Source of the DNA: Nannochloris sp. 'desiccata'
Taxonomy: Eukaryota; Chlorophyta; Trebouxiophyceae; Chlorellales; Chlorellaceae
Direction of reading: 5' to 3'
NCBI GenBank assembly: GCA_019044685.2
Contig: JAGTXX020000007.1
Coordinates: 248,001 to 312,000 of the forward strand
DNA: 64,000 bases
The notes below the pieces were generated by a model. That model searched no databases. It was not told the DNA's origin and was given only the letters and a program-made list of their open reading frames with translations. Both the position numbers and the translations under genes were made by a program. Positions 1 to 9,997 of the stretch are shown here, piece after piece (positions within the stretch are counted from its first letter, which is position 1; each line of letters opens with the position of its first letter).

Positions 1-229
1 AACGCAGCAATGACAACGACAAGTAGTGTGCTCAGAAGCGATGACCCGTCGTCCTGCGAGGTAAGTATGAAGAGACATTCTTAAGCAAACATTCTCATGA
101 AGATGCGATCGAAGAGAAAAAGAACATACCGAAAATATATCAGCCACGCTCATTTGTGAGACGTTATAATCTGAGTTTGTAGGATTCGTGATTTAAATTA
201 GCATCGCTGTTCTCTAGCTCGGCTATTAA
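1..229 (+). CDS. Possible 3' end of a gene entering from the left
   Basis: Bases 1-60 are open in the first frame and end at a strong donor (GAG|GTAAGT). An acceptor (TTCTCTAG) at 217 would join them in phase 0 to a 12-base terminal exon, 218-229, reading Leu-Gly-Tyr-stop. This is a splice-signal inference on a very short stretch. The segment could instead be a 5' untranslated exon of the next gene, whose ATG at 445 has an in-frame stop just upstream. No family can be recognised from about 23 residues. Confidence 0.3.
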
Positions 230-444
230 AGCTCAAAGGCCGGCCATCAAAAAACAGTGGAAGTGGGTGGTTTATTGACAATTTCAATGACTATAATTTA
301 GTTGAAAAGATATGAATTAACAGTGACGCATAGACGTTATGTCATAAACGTACCATGGCCCCTTGAAATTGCTGAATATTCAAATATTTTATCGTTAGAT
401 CACAATCATAATCCATTCGTTGCCAATAGTTATTAACCTAAACG

Positions 445-2890
445 ATGGATACTCAGACGAGGTCCCAATATGCAGAAGCTGGCAGGAAAAAGGTAAGCAT
501 AGCGCAAGCTGCATTACTACTCCACTTTTCTCTTCATTGCGGTAAATATTGATCACCACCCTCGGTGGCTGTCTTTGTTGTTTCCTTGCCCTTCACTGGA
601 ACTCCCTTAATTCAGAACGCCTTTATCTTCTTTTTATAAACTAAAATTACAGCTGGAAGAATTCCGAAGGAAGAAAGCAGAGGAGAAAGCTGCAGCGGAG
701 AAAGCAGAAGCAGATCGAATATCAACCCCCTTGCCACCACCGTCACCTCCCCCTACGGCAGCTGTAGCAGAAGAAGAAGCAGAAGAAACCACTGCAAAAC
801 CACTCGTAGCTGACGTAGTACCTCTTGCAGACCCTCAAACAACAGCAACGGAAATAGCTACGCCGTGTACGGCAGCAACGGAAACTCCTTCTTGGCCATC
901 ACAAACACAACTCAGAGGAGGAGCGTCTGCTGGCGCAGCAGCAGCAATGAAAACAGCGCCTTGGGGTGGTGGTCTCCATACTACTGCTGCTTCCTTTGAT
1001 CCACCCCAGACGTCATATTCAATACCACAAAACTGCCATCAAGTAAAACTGGAGGAGGAGCAGCAGCAGCAGGAGGTAGATCACACACCGGCATTGGCAT
1101 TACAAGCAGCAGCTCCTTATGACGTCTCTTCATTTTCATCCTATACCAACCTTTTAGCTGACCCTCCTCTACCGCCGCCATTAGACCAAGATCGCTCCCA
1201 CCATCACCCACTGTTTGATTCTAGTGCTTCAATTCAATCAAACGGTACCAGTGCTGATGTTAGTTGTAACGATGCTGCTGCTACTGCGGATAAGGTCCAC
1301 CATTCTTCCTTTCTAGCATCGATGCAACTCGAAACCGGTAATACTACTACCATGGACACCAAGAGTACCAGTTTATTAAGTAATATCCCCAACAACAACA
1401 ACAACGGCAATGTGGACGGTGACGGTAAAGAGGTATTACCCTTTGGCAAAACACCAGCCATTACCACGTCACCTCCCCATTCTCGTTCAGCTCGGAGCAC
1501 CGGTCCAACCCCCTCTTCTCCAGATACTACAAGCACCACCAACACCAACACAGCCATTACCGCTGTTGATGTTGATGGGGTGAATAAAGGAAGGGATAAC
1601 ACCAGTAATAATGTTAATAATAATAGTAACGAAGGCAATAACGATACTATAGTAACGAGGCCAAAAGATTTCAAAGAACTACAGCACCACATCGGAGAGC
1701 TGACCGAAGAGAAATTTACTTTGCAGCGATGTTTAGAGCAACAAACGGCCCTCGCAGACCGCTTGGCTGCAGAGAACGAAGAGTTAACCGTGCAAGTAAA
1801 TGCCAGTGGAAGGGCTGTAGAAGAAGCACGGCATGAGCTAGATGTGAGAAGAAGAGAAGTTGCAGTAGCAAGGGCGCAGATTGCTACAGCCATGGCAGAA
1901 CGGGATGCGTATGAGATGGGCGCTCGAGAAGCTTCTGAACGGGCAAAGACCTTGGCTATAGAGGTTGTGGCGTTGGAAGAAAAGATGCTGAAATTGAAGA
2001 GCGAGCAGCTGAAAATGATCAGCGAGAAGGAGAAAACAGGAGAAAGAAGTATTGGTCCAAAATCTGACATCAAAGGCGGTGCTGGTGGTGGTGAATTTGA
2101 TGGAGGTGAGAATTCAAGTTCTGGTACTACTAGTACTGCAACGGCAGTAATGGCTGCAGAAAAAAGGGCAGAACTTGTATCCACGCAATTGAATGCTGCA
2201 AACAGACAGATCGAGGAATTGAAAAGAGAGAAGGCAGTAGCAGAGCAGCAATTGGCAACGGCCCATGCCACAGAGGAGGCTTTGGCAACGGAAAGAGAAG
2301 AAGAAAGAAAGGAGGCTGCTGCTGTTGCTGCTGCTGCTGCAGAAAGACAACGTCATAACCACAGCATGCATATAGAACAGCAACAACAGCTTGAAACCCA
2401 TGCTCCAAGAGAAGATGGGGATGAAGCAAGGACAGCACGTGCAGAAAGACCGAGCTCGGCTCAGAGGAAAGGAGAAGGATACCACTCACAACAACCAGCA
2501 GTAGTAATAAAAGAGCCCTTGAAACCTCGACCCTCGGCTCTACTCGCTGGCGAAGCCATGATAGAAGCAGAAACCCTGTCAAAGAGTCAAAAAGAAGAAG
2601 TAGAAGAAAATGAGGAGGAGGAAGAGGACGCTGCTGTGCCTGCTGAGATCAGAGCCTTGTTACCTCCAGCAGTATGGACCCCGGGAGCTCAAGGCCTAGA
2701 TCCTAGCGTCAATGATCTAGTAGAAAGGATATACGAGGTTGTAGGCATATTAGAAAGTGAGAGACGTGAGACTGCTGCAGCTTTAGCAGCACAGAGGCAG
2801 ACGAATGTTGCTTTGCGGGCAAGGTTGGAAGCGTTGTTGGCATCGCAAGAACTGGAGCTGCAAAAAAGTAGCTCCCAAGTCACTGAGTGA
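445..2890 (+). CDS. BLISTER/golgin-like coiled-coil protein
   Basis: Two exons, 445-492 and 653-2890, give 761 residues. The ATG at 445 is chosen because the N-terminus then reads AGRKKLEEFRRKKAEEKA at about residues 12-29, the signature that opens plant BLISTER proteins and resembles the start of GM130-type golgins. A long low-complexity stretch rich in Ser, Thr, Asn and Gln follows. Heptad-rich coiled coil covers about residues 350-460 and continues in pieces to 600, and a final coil lies at about 704-757. In Arabidopsis, BLISTER is linked to Polycomb silencing and stress responses. That role is not visible here, and a Golgi-tether function is equally possible. The homology call rests on the N-terminal motif and overall layout only. 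The intron falls after codon 16. Confidence 0.75.
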
Positions 2891-3271
2891 GTTAGAACTT
2901 TACCTAGTGTGTTCTTGCTATCGTTGTAAGAGGGTTCCCGGCTAGCGAATCAGCAGAGAATTGTGAAGATGCGCGTTGTGCAGCTATTAGTTGGAAAAAG
3001 TCAATGCGGCGAAGAAGGAAAATTTGACTCTCTAAAGGAGTTTTCAGCCAGATTTAAATGAAGTCTAGCCATTTAAATCTAATATTAATATGCTTTCATA
3101 TATTCGTCAATATCGAGTCATCCGAGGGTTCTTTTAAAACATTGGGTGTTCGCATTGGGCAATCGACATCAATTCACACTCCCTAGGTGAAACTATTTTG
3201 CTTGCTCGTTTTTAGTTCCAAAACTAAAAACAACCCTTTCGGCTTAGTATCTTTGTAATTGTATTAATCAT
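2891..3271. other. Intergenic, co-directional genes
   Basis: This 381-base gap should hold the 3' end of the BLISTER-like gene (a TGTAA lies near 2928) and the promoter of the next gene. A 10-base perfect inverted repeat lies at 3208-3231. I see nothing else. Confidence 0.6.
3208..3231. repeat. Inverted repeat before secreted coiled-coil gene
   Basis: The arms GTTTTTAGTT and AACTAAAAAC match perfectly around a CCAA loop, 40 bases before the ATG at 3272. It could be a hairpin in the 5' leader or a binding site for a dimeric factor. The arms are AT-rich, so chance is a real alternative. Confidence 0.45.
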
Positions 3272-4638
3272 ATGGCGCGATATATAGTATTACTGTGCCT
3301 CTTTCTCCTGGCAAGCGCCAGTCGAGCAGAGGACGGCGAAGACGGCCTATTGGGCAGCAATGAAGATCTCACCATGGAGGCCCCTGCAGGCAAGCAAGCT
3401 TTTAAACCGCAAATATAGCTTACAATACAAATTAATAATATGATCGAAGCTATTTCCTAAGCAAAAGCTTGCTTAATTTGCTAGGAAAGCTAAAAAATCT
3501 CATTCACTTTTTTTGTGTGCAGGCGCTGCTCGCAAGCTGAAATCGTACACAGACACCAACGGCAACCCCGTTCCTTTCAAATGGACTCCTGGTTACGTCT
3601 CAGCAACCCTTGCTGAAGCTTGGGCTGATGTTTTAAGAACGAAAGCTCAAGCAAAATATAATAAAACTGACACACCTGATATTTTACCTATCCCAGTGCC
3701 AGGTCCCTCCAAGTCTAAAAATTTCGCTTACACAAGTATTCGCCTTTCTAGTGATTCCACTGGCACGCCCGAAATACCCACTGGTGGTGATTTATTTCAA
3801 TCTTTGCAAGCAGCTTCTGTGCCGGTACCTCCTGTGCAACAGCAGGTAGCGAACCCTTTTGCTACTACAACTTCGGTGCCTGTGAGTGGGGCTCGCCCAG
3901 TAGCCGCAGCGCCGACAACCAACCCATTTGCAACTACAACAGCAGCGCCAGTTCCCGTCAGTGGAGCACGTACTGGTGGAGCTGTGGCAGCTGGAACTGG
4001 TGTTTCTTCTCCAGAGCAGTCTGATGAGCTGCAAGCCAAGTTGCAGCAGCTGCAGAAACAGTTGGAGGAATTAGAGGCTTTGAAAGCTCAGCTGGATGCG
4101 AGCAAAGCTACTACAGCAGGTGGTAGTGGTGGTGATACTTCTGCTGGTTCTCGCCGTAAGCTCTTGGATAGTGGTTTACCAGGGTGGGATCCTGGTATGT
4201 TGCTTGAGAAGGTACAGTTGGATTCTGTTGAAGGTACAATTACTTCTGAACACTAAAAATAAAAATAAACTGCATTTGTTCTTAGCTAAACCCTCGTTTG
4301 ACTTGTCTCTCCCCAAATATACTAATCTGACCCTTTTCTCCTTCCAAATGCAGAAATTGGACATTCTGGCGACAGAAACGGCGCTTTTACAATCTAAACT
4401 CTCTGAAAACGCTTGGAAAATGCAGGGCAACATAGGTGATAGGCTTGCAAATGTAGGAATGATGGGTACTGCTACAATGGATGCGATTGGAGAAAGACAA
4501 GATAACATTAGAAACGCCTTAGATAGATATAGAAACCAGGTAGAAAGAAAAGCAGGTAATTTTCAAGATTTATTAGGAGAGGTGATGGATGCACGTGCTG
4601 AGAAAAGGTTCAAGAGATTGGGGTTGGGTCATTTTTAG
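3272..4638 (+). CDS. Secreted coiled-coil protein, family unknown
   Basis: Three exons, 3272-3389, 3523-4211 and 4354-4638, give 363 residues. The first exon encodes a clear signal peptide (MARYIVLLCLFLLASAS). Residues about 40-110 form an unrecognised region. A Pro/Ala/Val/Thr-rich section follows with two NPFATTT repeats at about 150-175. Next come a Gln/Leu coiled coil at about 206-232 and a basic, helical C-terminal exon of 94 residues. Intron 1 starts with GC rather than GT (CAG|GCAAGC); phase 1 on both sides supports this join. Intron 2 uses AAG|GTACAG in phase 0, the only nearby donor that keeps the frame. Probably secreted or routed into the endomembrane system. I do not recognise the family. 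Confidence 0.75.
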
Positions 4639-4987
4639 AGCTTTTAGCCTCGTCTTTCATAATCTTTCCCGTGGGTATCAAACAGCAAATTTCACCCTCG
4701 TATATTCCCTCCTTAGCTCTTGTTGGCAAAAGAAGATTTTTTAGTTGATTATACAGAGTGAGCTTACAAGAAGCAACTTGCTGGAGATTGACAGAGCAAG
4801 CTGCATAGGTTGTGGGATTATTTTACATTTTGATGTTGTGCACGCAAAGTATTATTAGTCTTTCTATATTATTTATTGAAGTAGCTATCGTGAACTCATA
4901 AACTATTTAAGTAGCTTAATTGCATTAACTCCACGGTAACGATATTTAGAGAAACAGAGAGACCTGGAGTACAGAGTGCGAATCTAT
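4639..4987. other. Intergenic, convergent 3' ends
   Basis: This 349-base AT-rich gap separates two convergent genes. I see no open frame or repeat in it. Confidence 0.6.
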
Positions 4988-5941
4988 CTACTTCCTCAAT
5001 CCTATTTTCAGAAAATCTTTATCCATTTCTCGAACAAAATCTCCAGTAGCTTTCTTCCCGACTTGTGCCCTGCAACAATAGAGGGAAAGGTATTACGCAT
5101 ATTTTGATAGAATATCAAGGATTGAAGGTAAATGTACAGAAAGAAAGCTTACTTTTGACCTCCTTCGGCCTGAGGATGGCAGGCTGCCGGTTTTGCTGCG
5201 GCTCGCTGCTCTTTGTTACTTGCAGCCTCGGCCAGAAGTTCCTGCAATCAAATTCAAGACAAGAAAATTAAAACTCTAAAGATTATCCCAGAAACTTACT
5301 TAAAGAGTGTAAAGATGCAGTTTCAGGAAGGAAAGTTCTGTTCTAAATTTTTAAGATTTACCTTCTCTGTTGTTAAATATGGACTCCTCTTAGCTTCTGC
5401 TGCCAATTTCTGGCGCCTTTCTCCAGCCATCTTTTGCGCTTCTACACTTCTTGGAATTCTACTATCTCCCACATTAGATCCTGACCATATAAGCTCATTT
5501 ATTTTCCTATTTTCACGAGCTCCGGTGCCATCATTGCTGCTGACAGAGGCCTCAGGTGGTTGGGAATAAGCCAGCTGTGTTAACGTCGCAAAGCATCCTC
5601 CAGATCCATCTCCAAGAGGCTCTACTTTCCCGTATTTTCCATATTTTAATTTAATGTCTTCTCTAGAAGAAGCTTCTAAAAGCTGGGCACCAGTTTTCCC
5701 GGATGCGCTGAATGCTGTTGAACTGGTTGTTGTGGCGTTAAAGGTCTTGGAGGCCTCTGTTTCTTTGTTCACGTCCATCGAGGCAAGATGTTCAACGTAT
5801 TCTCCAGTCAGGACGCCTTTTCTGCAACAAGAAACAGCGAAGACAAGCGAAAAATGAGCCTATTTAATGATAAATAAAACGCTGTTTATCATTTTGACGC
5901 TGAGGGCCGTTATTCATAGTTTACCTGTAGCCTGAACCCAT
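4988..5941 (-). CDS. Unrecognised protein of 215 residues
   Basis: Four minus-strand exons, 5941-5925, 5821-5362, 5241-5153 and 5069-4988, join in matching phases (2, 0, 2). The first coding exon is 17 bases. The N-terminus reads MGSGYRKGVLTGEYVEHLAS. The middle is polar with a short Lys/Tyr/Gly motif (KYGKYGKVEPLGDGSGG), and the C-terminal half is charged and helical with Ala, Lys and Glu. There is no signal peptide or membrane segment. The start is supported by good splice sites but not by homology. It is divergent with the chalcone-isomerase-like gene across 211 bases, so the two may share a promoter. I do not recognise the family. Confidence 0.65.
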
Positions 5942-6152
5942 TCTATCAAATCAATATCTATTATAGAGTATATTTGATATAGGCCTTGTCTGAAAGGTAG
6001 GTTGATTTTTTTTTGAAAGGGTTTCTGAGGGGCCCACACAAAAGTCAACTCAACGGTCTCCGCAGCGGCGCCTTGATCAAGGAGAGAGCCAGAGGCGCTT
6101 CTGTTCTTATAACCTCCTACACCTGTACCCCGTCGATTAAAATTTTATCCCG
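5942..6152. promoter_or_regulatory. Divergent intergenic region, likely shared promoter
   Basis: A 211-base gap lies between two divergent start codons. It contains a GGGGCCCAC element near 6030, similar to plant GGCCCA/TGGGCC site II boxes. Function is inferred from position only. Confidence 0.4.
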
Positions 6153-7357
6153 ATGATGACAACCAAGGCTTTGCAGGTGCCCCTTGCCAGGTAATTTTAC
6201 ATGTTTGGCCAATTAATTTTATTTGATCTGCAATATACTCCACCAAGGGACATCAACCAAAGATTAAGATATCCATTTTGAATATTATGCTACAGGGCAA
6301 CTAATATCACCCCATTTGCTAACTGCCATCGTGGCTTCAAGGTGATTATTTCCCCATCACCGAAATTCTTGTCAGCTTTACGTATCTATTATTTCCTGCC
6401 TTATTCACCTTCTCACCGCCCCGATATTACTCTTTGTTATACAGAGCTTGAATTCATCTTCATTCCTGGGTAATTCAAGCAGTTTCCAGTCTACTCTTAC
6501 CTCTCTCAGGTCCCGTCAATCTGTCGCTGTCACCCCTCGAGCACTTCTCAAAATTAAAGAGAATGCTACTGGCGTTGAATACCCATTAGTTCAAAAATAC
6601 TGGTAAGTATTTTTTCCGCTATTTTTGCTTGAGAGTCGTTCCAAAGTATTGTTTATAAATCTTATTTTCCTGAATCACCACCACCGCTCCTCTTCTTTCC
6701 CACCTCTTAGATTTTCCATTTAATGATCCTATTAACCCAATATAATGCAGGCTAGGTGAAGAATTTCGTGCCATGGGAGCAGGTGTCCGCACCAAAAAAA
6801 TCGCTTTTCTAGGCGTCAAAGTCTACGCTGTTGCTCTATTTGTTGAAGCCGCAAAGGCCGCACACGAAATGGGCGTTCGTGCCCGTGGCGGATTTTTCGA
6901 AACTGATGACGATTACTGCTCCGCTTTAGTAGATGGTGGTTTCATTAAATGTCTCCAAATTGAGCTTGTCCGTGATGTGGAAGGCGCCACTTTTGTTGAA
7001 GCGCTAAACGAAGCTTTAACTCCTAGAATGAGTTTGACCGGGGAGTTGTCAATTTTGGAAGAATTCAGGAGTTTTTTCCAAGAAAAAAAGTTGACCAAAG
7101 GGACAAATATTGTGTTGATGTACAGGACAGATGCGACATTGGACGTTGTTGTACGGGATCAAAGACCTGCAGATTGGTCCAACATGGTAGGGGACCTTAG
7201 TATTGGATCTCCATCTTTGTGTAGAGCATTGTTTGAGGTATTTTTGGGCGAGAAATCTGTTATCCCTGATGCGAAAAAAGAGTTTGCGAATGGAGCGAGA
7301 GCGTTGTTGGAGAGCGATAAAGTCAGAAGAGATACCAGGAAGGGGGGTACTGGTTGA
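6153..7357 (+). CDS. Chalcone-isomerase-fold protein, likely plastid
   Basis: Three exons, 6153-6190, 6447-6602 and 6751-7357, give 266 residues. The first 50 or so residues are rich in Ser, Thr, Leu and Arg and lack acidic residues, as expected of a plastid transit peptide. From about residue 55 the protein follows the chalcone-isomerase fold (YPLVQKYWLGEEFRAMGAGV, then a KIAFLGVKVYAVALF strand). Family members without flavonoid synthesis are fatty-acid-binding proteins (FAP type) of the plastid stroma, which is the likelier role in an alga; true isomerase activity is unproven. The acceptor at 6446 is preferred over 6444, because the latter gives an immediate stop. Confidence 0.85.
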
Positions 7358-7923
7358 AAAAGAGGTTGTACAATATATTTTGGTCAGATAGAAAATAATT
7401 CGGCGGACTTGCAGCGAGTGTGGTGATGAGATCAGGCGAGTGCTCTTTTCTTGGCTTGTAATCCCAGTTATTTTTCAAGATTGATTGATACTGTTACATG
7501 TTCTAAGCATTACAGAGTTAAAATTGAATATTATAATTCTTCTAAAAAAATAGCTGCCAGCTGACATGTCACTTAAATTTCCGTAATTTTGACCGGAATG
7601 TGTATCATCCACAAGCTTCATACACCTCCGCCGCCTATCAATTTTAAATTCTTACCTTATCTAAATACCTAGAGCATTGCCAAGCTTTCTTAATTCGACC
7701 TTGGTGCCTCGACATAGGGTGCTCGCACCTCCTAGGCCTTTCGAAGCAAAACCTTTTCGGCTTTGCGAAAACATAACCTAGCCTCCCCAGCTATTTTCCT
7801 TATTGTTTTCTCTTATATTACATCGTGATATATCATTATCACACCCGTGCAGGCTTGCACTTGTCTATCTGCCTCCCTACCTAGGCCCCAGCACTGCATT
7901 CAATTGCAACTTGCCATCCAACA
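7358..7923. other. Intergenic, co-directional genes
   Basis: A 566-base gap containing the 3' end of the chalcone-isomerase-like gene (a TGTAA near 7456) and the promoter of the next gene. No coding potential is seen. Confidence 0.55.
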
Positions 7924-9316
7924 ATGACTCGCAGAGGTCTTGCATTACTTGCCCTCTTGGCTCTCAGCCAAGTAGCAACCTCCTACGCTGCTGACAACTA
8001 CTTTGAAGCTGGCACTGAGAGTAAGTAACAGTTTACAGCAACTTGCAACAACAACTTACATGCTAGCACATGCCACCTCGGCTCTCCAAACCTTTTTCCC
8101 GATCTTCTTAAACACCCCCTTCTCACCTTTGCTCGTCCCTTTTCCTTCTCTGTGCAGTCTTTGATAAGTTTATGAATGATCTCACCGACTCTTGGCATGG
8201 ACTCTACAAAAAACACCTCCCTACCGGCGCCACCGGCCCTTCTCACTTTGGCTTTTTCAAGAAAGGACGTCTCCCTCTCTCCTTAAAGAAAGAGGTTGGA
8301 GCTACGGGTGCTGTAAAAGGTCCCAAACACATTATTGATGAGAAGATTGATGCTGCCGCATCCGTCAAAGATTTCTTCCAAGACGTAAGATTTTTTATCC
8401 CTTTAGCGTTTTTTCCACTGTATCTATTGCTATTACTAGCTTTCATCTCGTTTCATTATCTAACCTTCTTCCGTCTCCCTCCCTCTTTATTCCGCAGGCT
8501 CTTTCCACTATTAAAGACAGCATGGACAAAGGTTCCAAAGACTTCCTTGCCGCTGCTGAAGCTCGTGGAGAGAAACTCGGCGAAATCTCTGCTGAAATCA
8601 AAGACCGTGTTGCCATTGCTTACGAAAACACCAAGATGACTACTGAAGAGTTCCTTACTGGAATCCTCGGTAAAGACTATAAGGACTACTTCCCCAAGGG
8701 CATGGACAGTAAGTATTAAAACCTATTTAGCTTCTCATTTATAATGATAGTTATATATATATAATATATGTGCTACTCATTCTAGTAAGATATCTTTCCC
8801 TTCCAGCTTGATTTCTCACTTTATTTCCCTCTTTTTCTTCTTTCAGTGACCAACTGGTCCCAGCTCGGTGCTTTCAAGTTCGAGGGTACTTTCGCTGAGA
8901 TGGTTGACCTCCTCAACTTTGACGACGTCGACTCCCCTAAAGATCTCTACGAGACCCTTGCTGAATCTGACAAGCTTTTCTGCAAAGACGAAATTATTCT
9001 TCCTTCTAAGAAGGTTCCTACTACCTGCGTTGGTCCCTCCGTCTCTCTTGAACTCCAACCCAAGACTTGCGTGTTGGATGCTAAAGACAAGACTTTGACT
9101 TGCGACCCTGCCAAGCTTGTTCTCACGAAATTCCCCGGTGAATGCACTTACAAACACAAATCTGGCTTCTTCTATAAGGGCAAGGAATGCAAAATTGAGG
9201 CCAGTATTGGTTTATCCAAGGAAGCTGTGATTGGTGGAGGAGAGTTTTCTATTGACTTTGAGAAGACTGGAGCTACTGTGACTGGTGCTAAGGATCCTTT
9301 GGTGAAAGACACCTAA
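7924..9316 (+). CDS. Secreted Cys-rich protein, novel family, copy A
   Basis: Four exons, 7924-8020, 8158-8384, 8498-8708 and 8847-9316, give 334 residues. A signal peptide (MTRRGLALLALLALSQVATS) opens the protein. A helical, Lys/Ala/Glu-rich central region is followed by a compact Cys-rich module at about residues 232-312. The landmarks are VPTTCVGPS, PKTC, CDPAKLV, PGECTYKH, GKEC and VIGGGEF. The same landmarks occur in the convergent neighbour at 9998-11835, and the first three intron phases (1, 0, 1) agree, so the two are paralogues. Six cysteines, including one in the stretch before the module, are shared and probably form disulfides. Location is likely extracellular or cell wall. I do not recognise the family. 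This copy has no domain after the module. Confidence 0.85.
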
Positions 9317-9997
9317 GAGAAAGCTCTTTTTTTTTAACCCTATTTGGTTAATTAAAGTATTTCTCTTTGCTCGCGTGAATAATAATTTCCTTCTTTCCTT
9401 TCCATCATCACCCGCACCGCACCGTCTTTCTCTCAAATTAAATTATAATTTCTAAATTATAAGTTATTTCGATCTCTTGATCATTTATGTTGATTTTTAT
9501 TATGAAGAAGTAATGGAAGTAGCAGCATTAATATATACTTTTGCATGTGTAAGAAAAAAATCCCGCCACCTCTCCCCGACCCACCCATCAGTAGTTAGTA
9601 GAGCCAGCCGCGCTCTGCTTTTTGAGTACATTAATGCACTCCATAGTGAATTAAGATAGCTTTTATTATGAAAAAGGTCTCAAAAGTTTGAATTAAGAAA
9701 CATTACAGGGGAAAAAAATAAAGACGATGATGAGATGAGATGCTTTCTTTAGTATTATTATTCAGTTGACACTAGTTTGTGTTAGAAAATAGTGGGCTCA
9801 AATAGTAGTAGAAGGGAAGCATTGGCATAAAAGGATTAGGAGAAGGAAAGATAAGGGCTCGACAAAGTACGTTAATATTATAAATCAAGAATCTCTTTAC
9901 TCGCCCCCCCAATCGTAGACAACGTGCTTACCATCAGTAACGTCTTTCCTCTCCCCTCTTTTAAATTCTATCTGTAACTAAAGAAACAACTTATATT
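9317..9997. other. Intergenic, convergent paralogues
   Basis: The 681 bases between the two convergent Cys-rich genes are AT-rich and hold both 3' ends. I see no open frame, terminal repeat or mobile element that would explain the inverted duplication. Confidence 0.55.

Noticed and set aside
1234..2271. Antisense open frame of 345 codons
   Set aside because: It lies wholly opposite the coiled-coil exon, and its Ser/Leu/Val-rich composition is what Glu/Lys/Ala codons give in reverse.
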